Below, piece by piece: positions 26,467-35,234 of a stretch of 64,000 nucleotides of DNA. This DNA comes from Actinoplanes philippinensis. GTDB lineage: Bacteria; Actinomycetota; Actinomycetes; Mycobacteriales; Micromonosporaceae. Location: assembly GCF_900113015.1 (NCBI RefSeq), contig NZ_FONV01000003.1:248001-312000 (forward strand), read 5' to 3'. The position numbers and the translations under genes were made by a program. Position 1 is the stretch's first letter; each line of letters starts with the position of its first letter. The notes beneath the pieces were generated by a model. It was not told where the DNA came from and made no database searches. It saw only the letters and a program-made list of their open reading frames with translations.

Positions 26467-27015
26467 TTATCCCGCACGGCGCCGGGCCCGGCGCGCCGCC
26501 AACTCGTCGTTCTCATCCGGGGCAGCGGCGGCGCCGACCGGCTGCGGACCCGACACGGGCTCCGCCGGCAGGTGCGACAGCGAACCCTGGATCTCCTTGA
26601 ACGCCCCGCCGATCGCGATGCCGAACACACCCTGGCCGCCCTGCAACAGGTCGACGACCTCCTCCGGGGAACGGCACTCGTACACCGTCGTCCCGTCCGA
26701 GATCAGCGTGATCTCGGCCAGATCGTCCACCCCGCGCGAGCGCAGCGTGTCGATCGCCCGGCGAATGTTCTGCAACGACACCCCGGCGTCCAGCAGACGC
26801 TTGACCACCTTGAGAACGACCAGGTCGCGGAACGAGTAGAGCCGCTGGGTGCCGGAGCCGGAAGCGTCCCGCACACTCGGGACCACCAGCGTGGTCCGCG
26901 CCCAGTAGTCGAGCTGCCGATAGCTGATCCCGACCGCCTGACAGGCGGTCACCCCGCGATATCCGACCTCGCCGTCCTCGCCGACGAGTGGGCCTTCAAG
27001 AGGTTGCTCGTGCAC
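26467..27015 (-). CDS. MerR-family regulator of the garA/ftsR cluster
   Basis: 182 residues. The winged-helix MerR domain at ~18-90 reads GYRGVTACQAVGISYRQLDY, RLYSFRDLVVLKVVKRLLDA and VSLQNIRRAIDTL. The C-terminal part contains ISDGTTVYECRSPEEVVDLL and a disordered acidic/basic tail. It corresponds by position and domain order to Rv1830 of Mycobacterium tuberculosis, at the end of the pgsA-gcvH-garA-ftsR-BFN block. No metal-binding cysteines as in classical MerR sensors. Starts ATG 27015, 143 bases after the nuclease gene's stop. Confidence 0.9.
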   Translation of the reverse strand: MHEQPLEGPLVGEDGEVGYRGVTACQAVGISYRQLDYWARTTLVVPSVRDASGSGTQRLYSFRDLVVLKVVKRLLDAGVSLQNIRRAIDTLRSRGVDDLAEITLISDGTTVYECRSPEEVVDLLQGGQGVFGIAIGGAFKEIQGSLSHLPAEPVSGPQPVGAAAAPDENDELAARRARRRAG

Positions 27016-27158
27016 GCGACTACCTCCCCGCGCCCATGATCAAAATCTAGGCGGTGTGCCGGTTCACCTGGACTTCACGAGCGTATATCTCAATCACAGC
27101 CGAAACATGGAGGTAACCGCTCGACACGCCGCGCACGGACGAACGGTGCCCGTCGATG

Positions 27159-27623
27159 TCACCCTGCGAAATCCTCGGGCCTCACCTGGTCGAGGAACTC
27201 GCGGAATTTCTCCACCTCGTCCTCCTGCTCGTCAGGGATCACGATCCCCGCCTCGGTGAGCACCTGATCGGCACACCGGATCGGCGCGCCCACCCGCAAC
27301 GCCAGCGCGATCGAGTCACTCGGCCGCGCCGACACCCGCAGATTGTCACCGATCAGCAGATCGGCGTAGAAGACATTGTCCTTCAACTCGGTGATCTCGA
27401 CCGCCTTCAACGGCGCCTTCAACGCCGCCAGGATGTCCCGCAGGAGATCATGGGTCAACGGCCGGGCCGGCTTGACACCCTGCTGCTCATAGGCGATCGC
27501 GGTGGCCTCCACCGCACCGATCCAGATGGGGAGGTAACGGTCACCGTCGACCTCCCGCAGCAACACGATCGGCTGGTTGCTGGGCAGCTCCACCCGGACC
27601 CCGACCACGCTCAGCTCACGCAC
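27159..27623 (-). CDS. Bifunctional nuclease family protein (DUF151)
   Basis: 154 residues, close to the family's usual length. Pattern seen: RVELPSNQPIVLLREVDGDR, LPIWIGAVEATAIA, RPLTHDLLRDILAAL, VFYADLLI and ARPSDSIALALRVGAPI, the last being the highly conserved S-D-A/S-I-A-L-A segment. Members have DNase/RNase activity in plants; in actinobacteria the role is unclear. I place the start at GTG 27623, where homology begins; longer extensions up to 27689 add unrelated residues. Member of the conserved garA block (equivalent to Rv1829). Confidence 0.92.
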   Translation of the reverse strand: MRELSVVGVRVELPSNQPIVLLREVDGDRYLPIWIGAVEATAIAYEQQGVKPARPLTHDLLRDILAALKAPLKAVEITELKDNVFYADLLIGDNLRVSARPSDSIALALRVGAPIRCADQVLTEAGIVIPDEQEDEVEKFREFLDQVRPEDFAG

Positions 27624-27721
27624 CGCCGCCTCCGTGTCGTTATTGTCTCGGCTGCAGCGCAGCCGCCCTAACCTGCACGGTACACGCACAACACGGGTAC
27701 CTGATCCGCACGGCGGCGGGT

Positions 27722-28462
27722 TCAGCGGCCCAACTCACCCCGGAGACCCGACCGGACCAGAGCCGCATGCAACCGCTGCGAGAGCGCCTGCAGCTCACGC
27801 GCGGTCTCGGCCGCCCGAGCCCGCGCCGCCGGGTCCTGCTGACGCGCCATCGGCGCCAGCAACTGTGTGAACAGGCCCACCTCACGGTCCGCGGCATTGC
27901 GGAACGCACGCAGGTGCCGAACCTCCAGCCCGTAATGGGTGAGACCCACCACGGCCTCCACGATGATCACCTGATCGGCGTCATACCAGCCCGGCGGACG
28001 CGCCGTCACCAGGCCGATCTGCTCCAGCTCCGCCAGCAGCGCCTCATCGACGCCGGTCCGCTCGACCAGATCCGCCTTCGGCACACGGGAATCCGCCGGA
28101 TCCTTGGCCTGCTGCGTCCCCACCGCCACCAGCGTGGGCCGCTGCGGAACCACCGGCTCCTTCTCCATCCGGTCCAGCTGCTCCCGGATCACCCGCAAGG
28201 GAAGATACTGGTCACGCTGCGCGGTCAGCACGAACCGCAGCCGCGCCACATCGTTCCACGAATACTTCCGGTACCCGGAGGCGGTGCGTTGCGGGTCGAC
28301 CAGACCCTCCGCCTCCAGGAACCGCAACTTCGAGATCGTGGTGTCGGGGAACTCGGTGCGCAGATGGGCCAGCACCTCCCCGATGCTCATCAGCGCACCC
28401 TCACGCCCGTCCTGAGGGCGCGAGGCCCCCGGATCACGCGCAGCCGCCCCCGACGCCGTCAC
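27722..28462 (-). CDS. ftsR: FtsR, MerR-type transcriptional regulator
   Basis: 246 residues. MerR-type DNA-binding domain at ~26-95: MSIGEVLAHLRTEFPDTTIS, KLRFLEAEGLVDPQRTASGY, DVARLRFVLTAQRDQYLPLR. A second winged-helix-like region follows (RTGVDEALLAELEQIGLVTA, WYDADQVIIVEAVVGLTHYG). This double layout matches FtsR/Rv1828, which controls ftsZ in Corynebacterium. The GTG start at 28462 overlaps the garA stop (GTGA), so translation is coupled. The first ~25 residues before MSIGEV are probably disordered, and a start at that Met is possible. Confidence 0.92.
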   Translation of the reverse strand: MTASGAAARDPGASRPQDGREGALMSIGEVLAHLRTEFPDTTISKLRFLEAEGLVDPQRTASGYRKYSWNDVARLRFVLTAQRDQYLPLRVIREQLDRMEKEPVVPQRPTLVAVGTQQAKDPADSRVPKADLVERTGVDEALLAELEQIGLVTARPPGWYDADQVIIVEAVVGLTHYGLEVRHLRAFRNAADREVGLFTQLLAPMARQQDPAARARAAETARELQALSQRLHAALVRSGLRGELGR

Positions 28463-28908
28463 GCCCGGCCCTCGCCCTCCGGCCGCGGACCGGCGATGAA
28501 CACCAGACGGAACTTGCCGATCTGGACCTCGTCGCCATTGCTCAGCGTCGCGGCCTCAACCCTCTCCCGGTTCACATACGTACCGTTCAGGGAGCCGACG
28601 TCACGAACCGTGAAGGTCCCGCCGTCACGGTGGAACTCGGCGTGGCGACGCGACACCGTCACGTCGTCGAGGAAGATGTCACTGTCCGGGTGTCGGCCGC
28701 TGGTCGTCACATCGTGATCGAGGAGGAAGCGGGCGCCGGCGTTGGGCCCACGGCGCACCACCAGCAGAGCCATCCCCGGGGGGAGCGAGCCGGCCATCCG
28801 GCTCGGAACCACGTCCGTCTCGGGTCCCTCCAGCACCTCGTCAAGGGCGCCAAGGTTCAGCGTGGACGTGACGTCGAGCGGGGGGAACTCGTCGTCTGGG
28901 CGCGTCAT
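28459..28908 (-). CDS. garA: GarA/OdhI, FHA-domain inhibitor of 2-oxoglutarate metabolism
   Basis: 149 residues. The FHA domain at ~50-140 has GRHPDSDIFLDDVTVSRRHA and VGSLNGTYVNRE, the phosphothreonine-binding loops. Known GarA/OdhI binds and inhibits 2-oxoglutarate dehydrogenase and adjusts glutamate synthesis until Ser/Thr kinases phosphorylate its N-terminal ETTSVF motif. Here that motif is absent; the N-terminus reads PPLDVTSTLNLGALDEVLEG, so the likely acceptor is a Thr in VTSTL. It is followed by ftsR with GTGA overlap. The 208-base gap upstream holds the gcvH hairpin and probably its own promoter. Confidence 0.93.
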   Translation of the reverse strand: MTRPDDEFPPLDVTSTLNLGALDEVLEGPETDVVPSRMAGSLPPGMALLVVRRGPNAGARFLLDHDVTTSGRHPDSDIFLDDVTVSRRHAEFHRDGGTFTVRDVGSLNGTYVNRERVEAATLSNGDEVQIGKFRLVFIAGPRPEGEGRA

Positions 28909-29094
28909 CGGACCACCTCACGGATCAGTTGGTCGTCGCCTCCCAGCGAAGCCAGCGACGTTGCGGCCCCGCCGGGGCCATTTCGGCCCGACGCACGACT
29001 ATCGGTTTCAAAGGAATAACAGTTATCGGTGTGCTCCGCGAGCCTAGTCAGCACCAATATCGCGGGCAACCGGACTCGCGGAAGAACGAATGGA

Positions 29095-29111
29095 CGGGCA
29101 TGAAATGCCCG
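29095..29111 (-). terminator. Small hairpin after gcvH
   Basis: CGGGCAT-GAA-ATGCCCG, 7-bp stem, lying 5 bases beyond the gcvH stop on the minus strand. It may end the pgsA-to-gcvH transcript before garA. Confidence 0.5.
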
Positions 29112-29116
29112 CGGCG

Positions 29117-29497
29117 TCAGCTTTCGGTGAGAGCCCGGTACGCCGCGGCATCCAGCAGCGCCGCCACCGACCCCGGATCGTCCGGCGCGATCTCCACCAG
29201 CCAACCCGCCGCATACGGCTCGCCGTTGATGATCTCCGGCTCATCGGTGAGCGTCGCGTTCTTCGCCACCACCGTGCCCGAGATCGGCGCGTAGATCTCC
29301 GAGACGCTCTTGGTCGACTCGATCTCACCGAGCGAGTCGCCCGCCTGCACCACCGTGCCCTCATCGGGCAACTGCACATACACGATGTCACCCAGCGCGT
29401 CCTGCGCGAAATGGGTGATACCCACCCGCACGGGCCCACTGCCGTCACCGGCGACCCACTCGTGCTCCGCGGTATACCGCAGATCCTCAGGAATCAA
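29117..29497 (-). CDS. gcvH: Glycine cleavage system H protein
   Basis: 126 residues, normal length. The lipoyl domain carries the lipoyl-lysine Lys63 in EIESTKSVSEIYAPISG, with ITHFAQDALGDIVYVQLPDE before it and AYAAGWLVEI-like strands after. It shuttles the aminomethyl group between GcvP, GcvT and the L protein; those partners are not in the window. The location beside pgsA, DUF881 and garA genes is the standard actinobacterial order. It starts ATG 29497 just after the DUF881 stop at 29513, 15 bases apart, so it is read from the upstream operon. Confidence 0.95.
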   Translation of the reverse strand: MIPEDLRYTAEHEWVAGDGSGPVRVGITHFAQDALGDIVYVQLPDEGTVVQAGDSLGEIESTKSVSEIYAPISGTVVAKNATLTDEPEIINGEPYAAGWLVEIAPDDPGSVAALLDAAAYRALTES

Positions 29498-29512
29498 CGC
29501 TTCCTCCGTTAA

Positions 29513-30832
29513 TCACGACACCGGACGCGCGTATCGCAAGGCTGCCGCCTTCCGCACCGCGGTCACCTCGACCAGCGAACGCGAGTCCATGGTCACGCTA
29601 CCGCCGTCACTCTTCGCCGACGCCACCACCCCGCCCGGGATCTGCAGCGCCGTACTCATCGTGCTCGCCGGCCCGATCACCAGAAGATGGAACGGACCGA
29701 CCAGCTCCTCACCGTCGGCGATGATGCCACCACCCGAGGCGTCCACGAAGAAACTCGACGCTACCAACCGCACCGACGTCCCGTTCGCCCCGTTGAGCTG
29801 CATCACCTCACCACCGGCGCCCCGCAGCTCCTGCACCGTGTTCAGCACGTCCGACGCCCGCACATCACTCAACGTGATGTCCAGACCCGGCCCGCGACCC
29901 GCCACCGTGCCGGCCAGCAACCCCAGGTCCTGACTGCGCCGCTGCGCCTCCGCGACCGCCGCCTCACGGCCTCCGACCTCGGAGTTCAGCTGCTGTTTAC
30001 TCTGCTCCAGCCCCGCGATCTGAGCCAGCAGACGGCTGTCCTCCGACTCCAGATCACTCAGGATCCGAACCAGGTCCTCCTGCCGCGTCGCGGCCAGCCC
30101 GTCATCCGCGTCGTTGCTGCGCAACTGCACCACGAGCGTGAACCCGAGCAACGCCAGCAGCACCCAGATCAACGTCCCGGCCGGCGCCGGCCGCCGGATC
30201 CGCGGGCGATCAAGATCACCTTCGGCGGCCCCGGAAATCGACGGATCGGGTGACGTGTCCGACGTCTCCCCCGGCTCACCCGTCCGAGGCTCCGCCACCG
30301 ACTCCCCGAGATCAAGATCACCAGGGGGTACGGCCGAAGCACTCCCCTTCCCCCCGGCTCCCTCCGGACCGCCGGCCGGCACACGATCAGCCCCCGCAGC
30401 CGTCAGCCCCTCCGCGGCTCCGGCGCCGTCCCGCTCGGCCACCACCGGGTCATCCGCCGGACCACGGCCGGTCAGCGACACCGTCCGCTCGTCCCCCGCC
30501 GCGGATCCGTCCGCACCTGCCAGGGCATGACCGGCGGGTGGGGCCGTCCGCCCATGCCCCGCCGCGGATTCGTCCGGACCTGCCAGGACACGGCCGGCGG
30601 GTGGCGCCGTCCGCCCCTCGTCTGCCATGGGCCCGTCCGGGGCTGCCAGAGCACGGCCGGTCAGGTTCACCGTCGGGCCGTCCGGGTCCGGGAACACGGG
30701 CAGCACACGGCCGGCCGCCAGCGGGACGGTCGGCTCCTCCTCCACATACGGCGCGACGCCTGCTGGCGTACCACCCGGAAGATCGTCGTCATGGGGCCGG
30801 GAGGCGCCCGGTGTGCCGTCAGGATCGGTCAT
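29513..30832 (-). CDS. DUF881 protein with long repeat-containing N-terminus
   Basis: 439 residues. A disordered acidic/Pro/Ala N-terminus of ~215 residues contains three to four 21-residue repeats (GRVLAGPDESAAGHGRTAPP type). Then come one membrane span (~218-238, TLIWVLLALLGFTLVVQL), a coiled coil (~245-290) and the extracytoplasmic DUF881 domain (GRGPGLDITLSD, QELRGAGGEVMQLNG, IADGEELVGPFHLLVIG). Homologues sit in the same block in mycobacteria (Rv1825-like) and are linked to cell division or envelope. The N-terminal part is far longer than usual, and its repeats lie in the disordered cytoplasmic part. Confidence 0.9.
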   Translation of the reverse strand: MTDPDGTPGASRPHDDDLPGGTPAGVAPYVEEEPTVPLAAGRVLPVFPDPDGPTVNLTGRALAAPDGPMADEGRTAPPAGRVLAGPDESAAGHGRTAPPAGHALAGADGSAAGDERTVSLTGRGPADDPVVAERDGAGAAEGLTAAGADRVPAGGPEGAGGKGSASAVPPGDLDLGESVAEPRTGEPGETSDTSPDPSISGAAEGDLDRPRIRRPAPAGTLIWVLLALLGFTLVVQLRSNDADDGLAATRQEDLVRILSDLESEDSRLLAQIAGLEQSKQQLNSEVGGREAAVAEAQRRSQDLGLLAGTVAGRGPGLDITLSDVRASDVLNTVQELRGAGGEVMQLNGANGTSVRLVASSFFVDASGGGIIADGEELVGPFHLLVIGPASTMSTALQIPGGVVASAKSDGGSVTMDSRSLVEVTAVRKAAALRYARPVS

Positions 30833-30840
30833 CTCGCGTC

Positions 30841-31173
30841 CTATGCCCGGAAGAGGTGCCGTCGGATCGCCGCGACGTTACCGAAGATCCGCACGCCGAG
30901 CACCACCACGACACCCGTCGACAACTGGCCACCCACACCCAGCTGGTCACCGACGTAGACGATCAGACCCGACACCAGCACGTTCGAGATGAACGACACC
31001 ACGAACTGCTTGTCGTCGAAAATGCCGTCCAACTTGGCCCGCACCCCGCCGAACACCGCGTCCAGCGCCGCCACCACCGCGATCGGCAGATACGGCACCA
31101 GCTCCGGCGGAACCGACGGTTCGAACAGGATGCCCAGCAGGACACCGACGAGCAGGGCGAGTACGGCGATCAT
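30841..31173 (-). CDS. sbp: Small basic protein, DUF1290 (Sbp)
   Basis: 110-residue membrane protein. Spans lie at ~2-18 (IAVLALLVGVLLGILF), ~28-45 (LPIAVVAALDAVFGGV) and ~60-85 (FISNVLVSGLIVYVGDQLGV). The F-G-G-V-R-A-K-L-D-G and FDDKQFVVSFISN segments are family hallmarks. It is found in most Gram-positives beside division genes; exact role unknown. Its ATG overlaps the stop of the larger DUF881 gene upstream (31170-31173), and the next DUF881 gene begins 8 bases after its stop, so it is one tight operon. Confidence 0.93.
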   Translation of the reverse strand: MIAVLALLVGVLLGILFEPSVPPELVPYLPIAVVAALDAVFGGVRAKLDGIFDDKQFVVSFISNVLVSGLIVYVGDQLGVGGQLSTGVVVVLGVRIFGNVAAIRRHLFRA

Positions 31174-32183
31174 CGGCCGCCTTCCGTCACTGACGAACCC
31201 GGCACGGGCGACCCCGCACCGGACGACACCTTCGCGGAACCCGACGGAGCGGGCGCGATGCTGGGCTCGGCCGAACGCAACTTCAACTCGGTCGCCGCCT
31301 CCAGCGTCACGTCGTCGGCCTCGGCCGTCTCGAACGAGATCCCGAACCGCGCCGACAACGTCTCGAAGAACTGGCCCGCATACCCCTTGCGGAAATCGTC
31401 GGCCAGATCGTCCGGCCCGATCGCCACGATCTCGTACGGCGAACCCACCGGCCGGATGTCCACCAGAATCGCCTCACCGGCCTGCCGGATCCGCGACGTC
31501 GCCGTCAGCCGCTGCCCGTTGATCATGATGGCCTCGGCCCCGGCCTCCCACAACGCGTTCGCCGCCAGCTGCAGATCGGTGTCCTTGACCTGCGCCTCGG
31601 TCCGCCGCTCCCCGGTCACCGCGTCCACCGACGTCGGACCGTCCACCACCGTCACCCGCGCCCCGGAACCACGCACCCGCGCCATCCCGGTGACCGCCTC
31701 CAGATCCCGCAGCCGCGCCGCCGTCTCACCGCTCAGCTCCCGGTCGCGCAGCGCCGCCACCTCATCGGCCAACGCGTCCGCCCGGCGCTGCAACCGCTCG
31801 GTCTCCGCACGCCGGTTCTGCACCTGGCCGATCAGGTCGGCCCGCGCCTGCGTCCGCGCCGGCTCCTCCGCCATCGTCTGCCGATAGGCCACCACCAGCA
31901 GGAACCCGATCACCGCCAGGGTCAGCGCCGCCGACACCGCCGCCACACGACGACGAGCCCCCGTCCGGGGGCCCTCCTTCGCCCGCCGCGCCGCCGCGTC
32001 CGCGTAACCCGGGTCCAGGGGGTTCTGGAACAACTCGGTCAAGAAGTCCGGGCCCCACCGCCGCTTGCCCGAACCACCGTCCGGATCCGGCGGCCCGCCG
32101 ATGCTGCCGAGCCCCTCCCAGGCGCCACTCGGCTCCCGCAGCGCGGCCCTGGCCGGCGAGGCGTCGCCGAGCGGACGGCTCAC
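31170..32183 (-). CDS. DUF881 family protein
   Basis: 337 residues. The cytoplasmic N-terminus (~1-77) has PLDPGYADAAARRA. One span lies at ~80-101 (VAAVSAALTLAVIGFLLVVA), then a coiled coil rich in Arg/Glu (~105-155), and the DUF881 domain follows (RGSGARVTVVDGPTSVDAVT, LQLAANALWEAGAEAIMING, GSPYEIVAIGPDDLADDF). Equivalent of Rv1823. It overlaps pgsA by four bases at its start and the DUF1290 gene at its end. A pair of DUF881 proteins flanking DUF1290 suggests a complex at the membrane (inference). Confidence 0.92.
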   Translation of the reverse strand: MSRPLGDASPARAALREPSGAWEGLGSIGGPPDPDGGSGKRRWGPDFLTELFQNPLDPGYADAAARRAKEGPRTGARRRVAAVSAALTLAVIGFLLVVAYRQTMAEEPARTQARADLIGQVQNRRAETERLQRRADALADEVAALRDRELSGETAARLRDLEAVTGMARVRGSGARVTVVDGPTSVDAVTGERRTEAQVKDTDLQLAANALWEAGAEAIMINGQRLTATSRIRQAGEAILVDIRPVGSPYEIVAIGPDDLADDFRKGYAGQFFETLSARFGISFETAEADDVTLEAATELKLRSAEPSIAPAPSGSAKVSSGAGSPVPGSSVTEGGR

Positions 32184-32782
32184 GAGGAACCCTCACGGTC
32201 GGCGCGCAGCACACGCACCGCCTGAACCACGTAGAGGGCCGCCGCACACCAGTACAGCCCGAGCGCCCACCAGGACAGGCCCCAGCCCACCGGCCCGACC
32301 CACCACTCGATCGACGGCACCGCCTTCGCCAGCAGGATCAGCGGGAACGACGCCAGCAGCAGGAACGTCCCGGTCTTGCCGACGTAGTGCACCGGCGGCG
32401 GACCATACCCGTGCCGGCGCAGGATCAGCAGCACCACGCCGAGGACCGCCTCACGCAGCAGCAACGCCCCGGTCAGCCACAGCGGGATCACCTCGCGCAC
32501 GGTGAAGCCGATCAGCGTCGCCACGATGTAGAGCCGGTCCGCGAACGGGTCCAGCAGCTCACCCAGACGACTCACCGAATTCATCCGGCGGGCGATGTAG
32601 CCGTCCACCCAGTCGGTCGAGCCGCCAATCATCAGCACGATCACAGCGGCGACATCGTTCTCGACGCCGAGCAGCAGATACAGGAAGAGCGGCACGCCCA
32701 GCAGCCGGATGAAGCTGATCGCGTTGGGCAGGGTCCAGATCCGATCGGAGGACTCGATGGACGGCGCAGGTTGCTGCGACAT
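32180..32782 (-). CDS. pgsA: CDP-alcohol phosphatidyltransferase
   Basis: 200 residues. Integral membrane enzyme transferring a phosphatidyl group from CDP-diacylglycerol to an alcohol; PgsA-type activity (phosphatidylglycerophosphate synthase) is the likely one. The signature D-G-x2-A-R-x8-G-x3-D-x3-D is intact as DWVDGYIARRMNSVSRLGEL followed by LDPFAD. About five to six hydrophobic spans. ATG 32782 with GGGGAGAGGAAG upstream is favoured over an extension to 32848. It is the first gene of the leftward block and matches Rv1822 (pgsA2) in synteny. The gene name reflects family; the acceptor is not provable from sequence. Confidence 0.9.
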   Translation of the reverse strand: MSQQPAPSIESSDRIWTLPNAISFIRLLGVPLFLYLLLGVENDVAAVIVLMIGGSTDWVDGYIARRMNSVSRLGELLDPFADRLYIVATLIGFTVREVIPLWLTGALLLREAVLGVVLLILRRHGYGPPPVHYVGKTGTFLLLASFPLILLAKAVPSIEWWVGPVGWGLSWWALGLYWCAAALYVVQAVRVLRADREGSS

Positions 32783-33077
32783 CGCGACTTCCTCTCCCCC
32801 TCGGCCGAGGCCCCCGCCCGGCTCAATGCGCGAGCCCGGGCCGCTCACCGCCGACCTGCCTGGCGACGGTGTGTACGTGCTCCGGTCGCTCGCCGAGCAA
32901 CTATAACCAGCCGCGTCCTACAGCCTGACGCGCAGTCACACGGGCCACACCCGCCAGAGCATCCTAGGAGGCTAGCCTCCCGACTGGATCGATGTCTCCT
33001 CCTGGACCGCAGCCGCCCCGGCGACGAATCGTCAGCGGCACGCGCTGAGGCCGGCGGGACGGCTGGCGACGCCGGGA

Positions 33078-35033
33078 TCAGTGGGTGTTGCGGCCCCGGC
33101 GGGCGCGGACGTAGTCGTCGATCACGTAGCGCCCCAGGTCTGCCGGGTCGGGACTGAAGACCCGGCCGCCGTTGCGGTGCGCCACGGCGGAGACGAAACG
33201 CCGCAGGCCGGGGTCCTCGCCGAGCATGAAGACGTTCAGGGTGGCGCCGAAGCGGGTCAGCAGGTCCACCTCGTGAATCGTGGCCTGGACCGTCTCCGGC
33301 AGCGGTGGCCACCAGAAGACCGCCTCACCGTCCGGTTCGAGGTGGGAGGTGGGCTCGCCGTCGGTCACGACCAGGATCACCGGCTCCGCTCCGGGATGGC
33401 GGCGCACGTGCCGGGCGGCGAGCTTGAGGGCGTGCTGGAGGTTCGTGCCCTTCTCGATGGTCGGCTCGATGGCGGCCAGCTCCCCCTGCGACAGCGTCTG
33501 CGCATACCGGCCGAAACCGATGATCTGCAGGGCGTCCTGTGGGTACTTGGTCGCCACCAGGTGCGACAGGGCCAGGGCGGTCTGTTTCATCGGGCCCCAG
33601 CGGCCGTCGGCATACATCGAATAGGACAGGTCCACACACAGCGCCACCGCCGCCGACACGCGACGCTCGGTTTCGGCCACCTCGAAGTCGTCGGGCTCCA
33701 GGCGTACCGGAAGAGTGGCGGCGCCACCCGCGGCCCGGCGGCGGACCGCGTTGCCGATCGTGCGGACCACGTCCAGCGGTTGATCGTCGCCGAACTCCCA
33801 TCGGCGCGACGAGCCGATCAGGTCGCCGGCGGCCCCGGCGTCACGCATGTCGTGCTGGCCGCGTTTGCCGGCGACGTCGCGGAAGATCGCCGACAGGGCG
33901 GTCCGGCCGAGGCGGCGCAGCGCCTTCGGTGACAGGGTGAGGCCGTCGGCGTCGCGTTGCACCCAGCCCTGGCGGCGCAGCTCACGCTCGAGCTCGCGGA
34001 GGCGGCGCAGGTCGTCGGCGGCGGATCGGCCGAGCTGGCGTTCGACGGCCTCGACGTCGACGTCGTCGAGGGTCGCGCCGGGATGCTCCTGACCGAGCTG
34101 GTCGATCAGCTCGTCGAGATCGGCGATCTCCCCGAGCGCGGCGGTGGCGTCGCCGTAGCCGAGGTCGGCGGGGCCGCGCATGCGTTCGCCGCGGCCCCAG
34201 TTCAGGCCGGGGCGCAGGGCTCGCAGGTTGTCGGTCAGCTCGGCCATCCGGTCGCGGAGCGGGCCGTCGCCGAGAGCCTGGGCCATCAGCTGTTCCAGCT
34301 CCTCGCGCTGCTGTGGGCTCAGCGAGCGCATCAGGCGTTCCGCGGCGGCGGCCTGGCGGGCCAGGGAGTCGATCAGCTCGTCGACGTTCTGCGGGTTGTC
34401 GGGGAAGAATCGGCCGTGCCGGTCCATGAAGTCGCGGAAGGCGTCGCCGGTGTCCTCGCCGCGGGCGTGGCGGGCCAGGAGGTCGTTCAGATCCTGGAGC
34501 ATGTCCGATACCTCGGTCATGTCGCCCTGCTGGAGGGCCTGTTTCATGCCGGCGAAGCGCTGGGAGATCACCTCCTCACGGAGGCCGGCCAGGATCTGCT
34601 GGTAGATCTCCCGCGCCTCCGCGGAGGACCAGTCGTAATCCGACAGGTCGGAGACCGCCTGGGAAACCGATCGTGGGAGGTTGTCGAGGACCGCCTCGTT
34701 GAACCGGGCCCCGTCGTCGTCCCGGGCGGCCAGCGAGTCACGCTCGGTCGCCAGCGCCTGGTCGAGCATCTGCCGCGCCCGGGTCACCGCCCCGTCCAGG
34801 TTGCCGCGGCGCAGCGCGTCACGCCGCAGCCGACGGGCCCGCTCACGCAGCGAGTCGAGGCCACGACCGTCCCGCGGACCGCGCCGGATCAGGTCACGCA
34901 GCGCGTCCCGGAGGCTGTCACCCGCGAGGACCCGCTCCCCCATCTCGTCGACGGCGGCCCGGACGTCGTAGGGCGGAGCGAGCGGATCGGGTCCGTCCCG
35001 CCAGGCCCCGTACCGAAAGACATTGCCGCTCAC
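33078..35033 (-). CDS. VWA-domain protein (CoxE/MoxR-partner type)
   Basis: 651 residues. The N-terminal two thirds are helical and charged (~60-400; RRLRRDALRRGNLDGAVTRA, SPQQREELEQLMAQALGDGP). The C-terminal von Willebrand A domain at ~450-640 has the metal-binding site DLSYSMYAD (DxSxS), with VILVVTDGEPTSH as the later Asp. The start is GTG 35033 (SGNVFRYGAWRDG), overlapping a small frame's stop in GTGA form. It pairs with the AAA ATPase at 35235, as Rv0959/Rv0958 do in M. tuberculosis. Such pairs act as chaperones that insert metals or remodel targets; the target is unknown. Confidence 0.9.
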   Translation of the reverse strand: MSGNVFRYGAWRDGPDPLAPPYDVRAAVDEMGERVLAGDSLRDALRDLIRRGPRDGRGLDSLRERARRLRRDALRRGNLDGAVTRARQMLDQALATERDSLAARDDDGARFNEAVLDNLPRSVSQAVSDLSDYDWSSAEAREIYQQILAGLREEVISQRFAGMKQALQQGDMTEVSDMLQDLNDLLARHARGEDTGDAFRDFMDRHGRFFPDNPQNVDELIDSLARQAAAAERLMRSLSPQQREELEQLMAQALGDGPLRDRMAELTDNLRALRPGLNWGRGERMRGPADLGYGDATAALGEIADLDELIDQLGQEHPGATLDDVDVEAVERQLGRSAADDLRRLRELERELRRQGWVQRDADGLTLSPKALRRLGRTALSAIFRDVAGKRGQHDMRDAGAAGDLIGSSRRWEFGDDQPLDVVRTIGNAVRRRAAGGAATLPVRLEPDDFEVAETERRVSAAVALCVDLSYSMYADGRWGPMKQTALALSHLVATKYPQDALQIIGFGRYAQTLSQGELAAIEPTIEKGTNLQHALKLAARHVRRHPGAEPVILVVTDGEPTSHLEPDGEAVFWWPPLPETVQATIHEVDLLTRFGATLNVFMLGEDPGLRRFVSAVAHRNGGRVFSPDPADLGRYVIDDYVRARRGRNTH

Positions 35034-35227
35034 CGCGAAACCCCAGACGCGAGAGAAGGGAGGGAGGGGGTGGCCGGAACGGCGCCGGCCGAGGCCGGGG
35101 TGGCCCCGGCCCGCCAAACGCCGGTCCCGGCCCGCCAAACGGCGGGGAATGCGGGCTCGGCACCGGCCCGGAAAGCGGCCGAGGCCGCCACCGGTGTGGC
35201 CGGCCGAGGGGGAACCACGGTGGGCAT
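35030..35227 (-). CDS. Possible 65-residue Ala/Pro-rich linker protein
   Basis: ATG 35227 lies 7 bases past the ATPase stop, with GGGAG 11 bases upstream. The frame ends TGA 35030 inside the VWA gene's GTG start, so it would bridge the two genes translationally. The product is Ala/Pro/Arg-rich with a duplicated segment FPAVWRAG..GVWRAG (from a ~20-base DNA repeat at 35096-35140). No domain recognised. It could also be untranslated spacer. Confidence 0.4.
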   Translation of the reverse strand: MPTVVPPRPATPVAASAAFRAGAEPAFPAVWRAGTGVWRAGATPASAGAVPATPSLPSLASGVSR

Positions 35228-35234
35228 CAGCGGA

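Noticed and set aside
23860-27039. Rightward frame of 1059 codons
   Set aside because: Antisense to the UvrA-like and MerR genes, whose motifs are unambiguous; Asp/Val/Arg-rich shadow typical of high-GC DNA.
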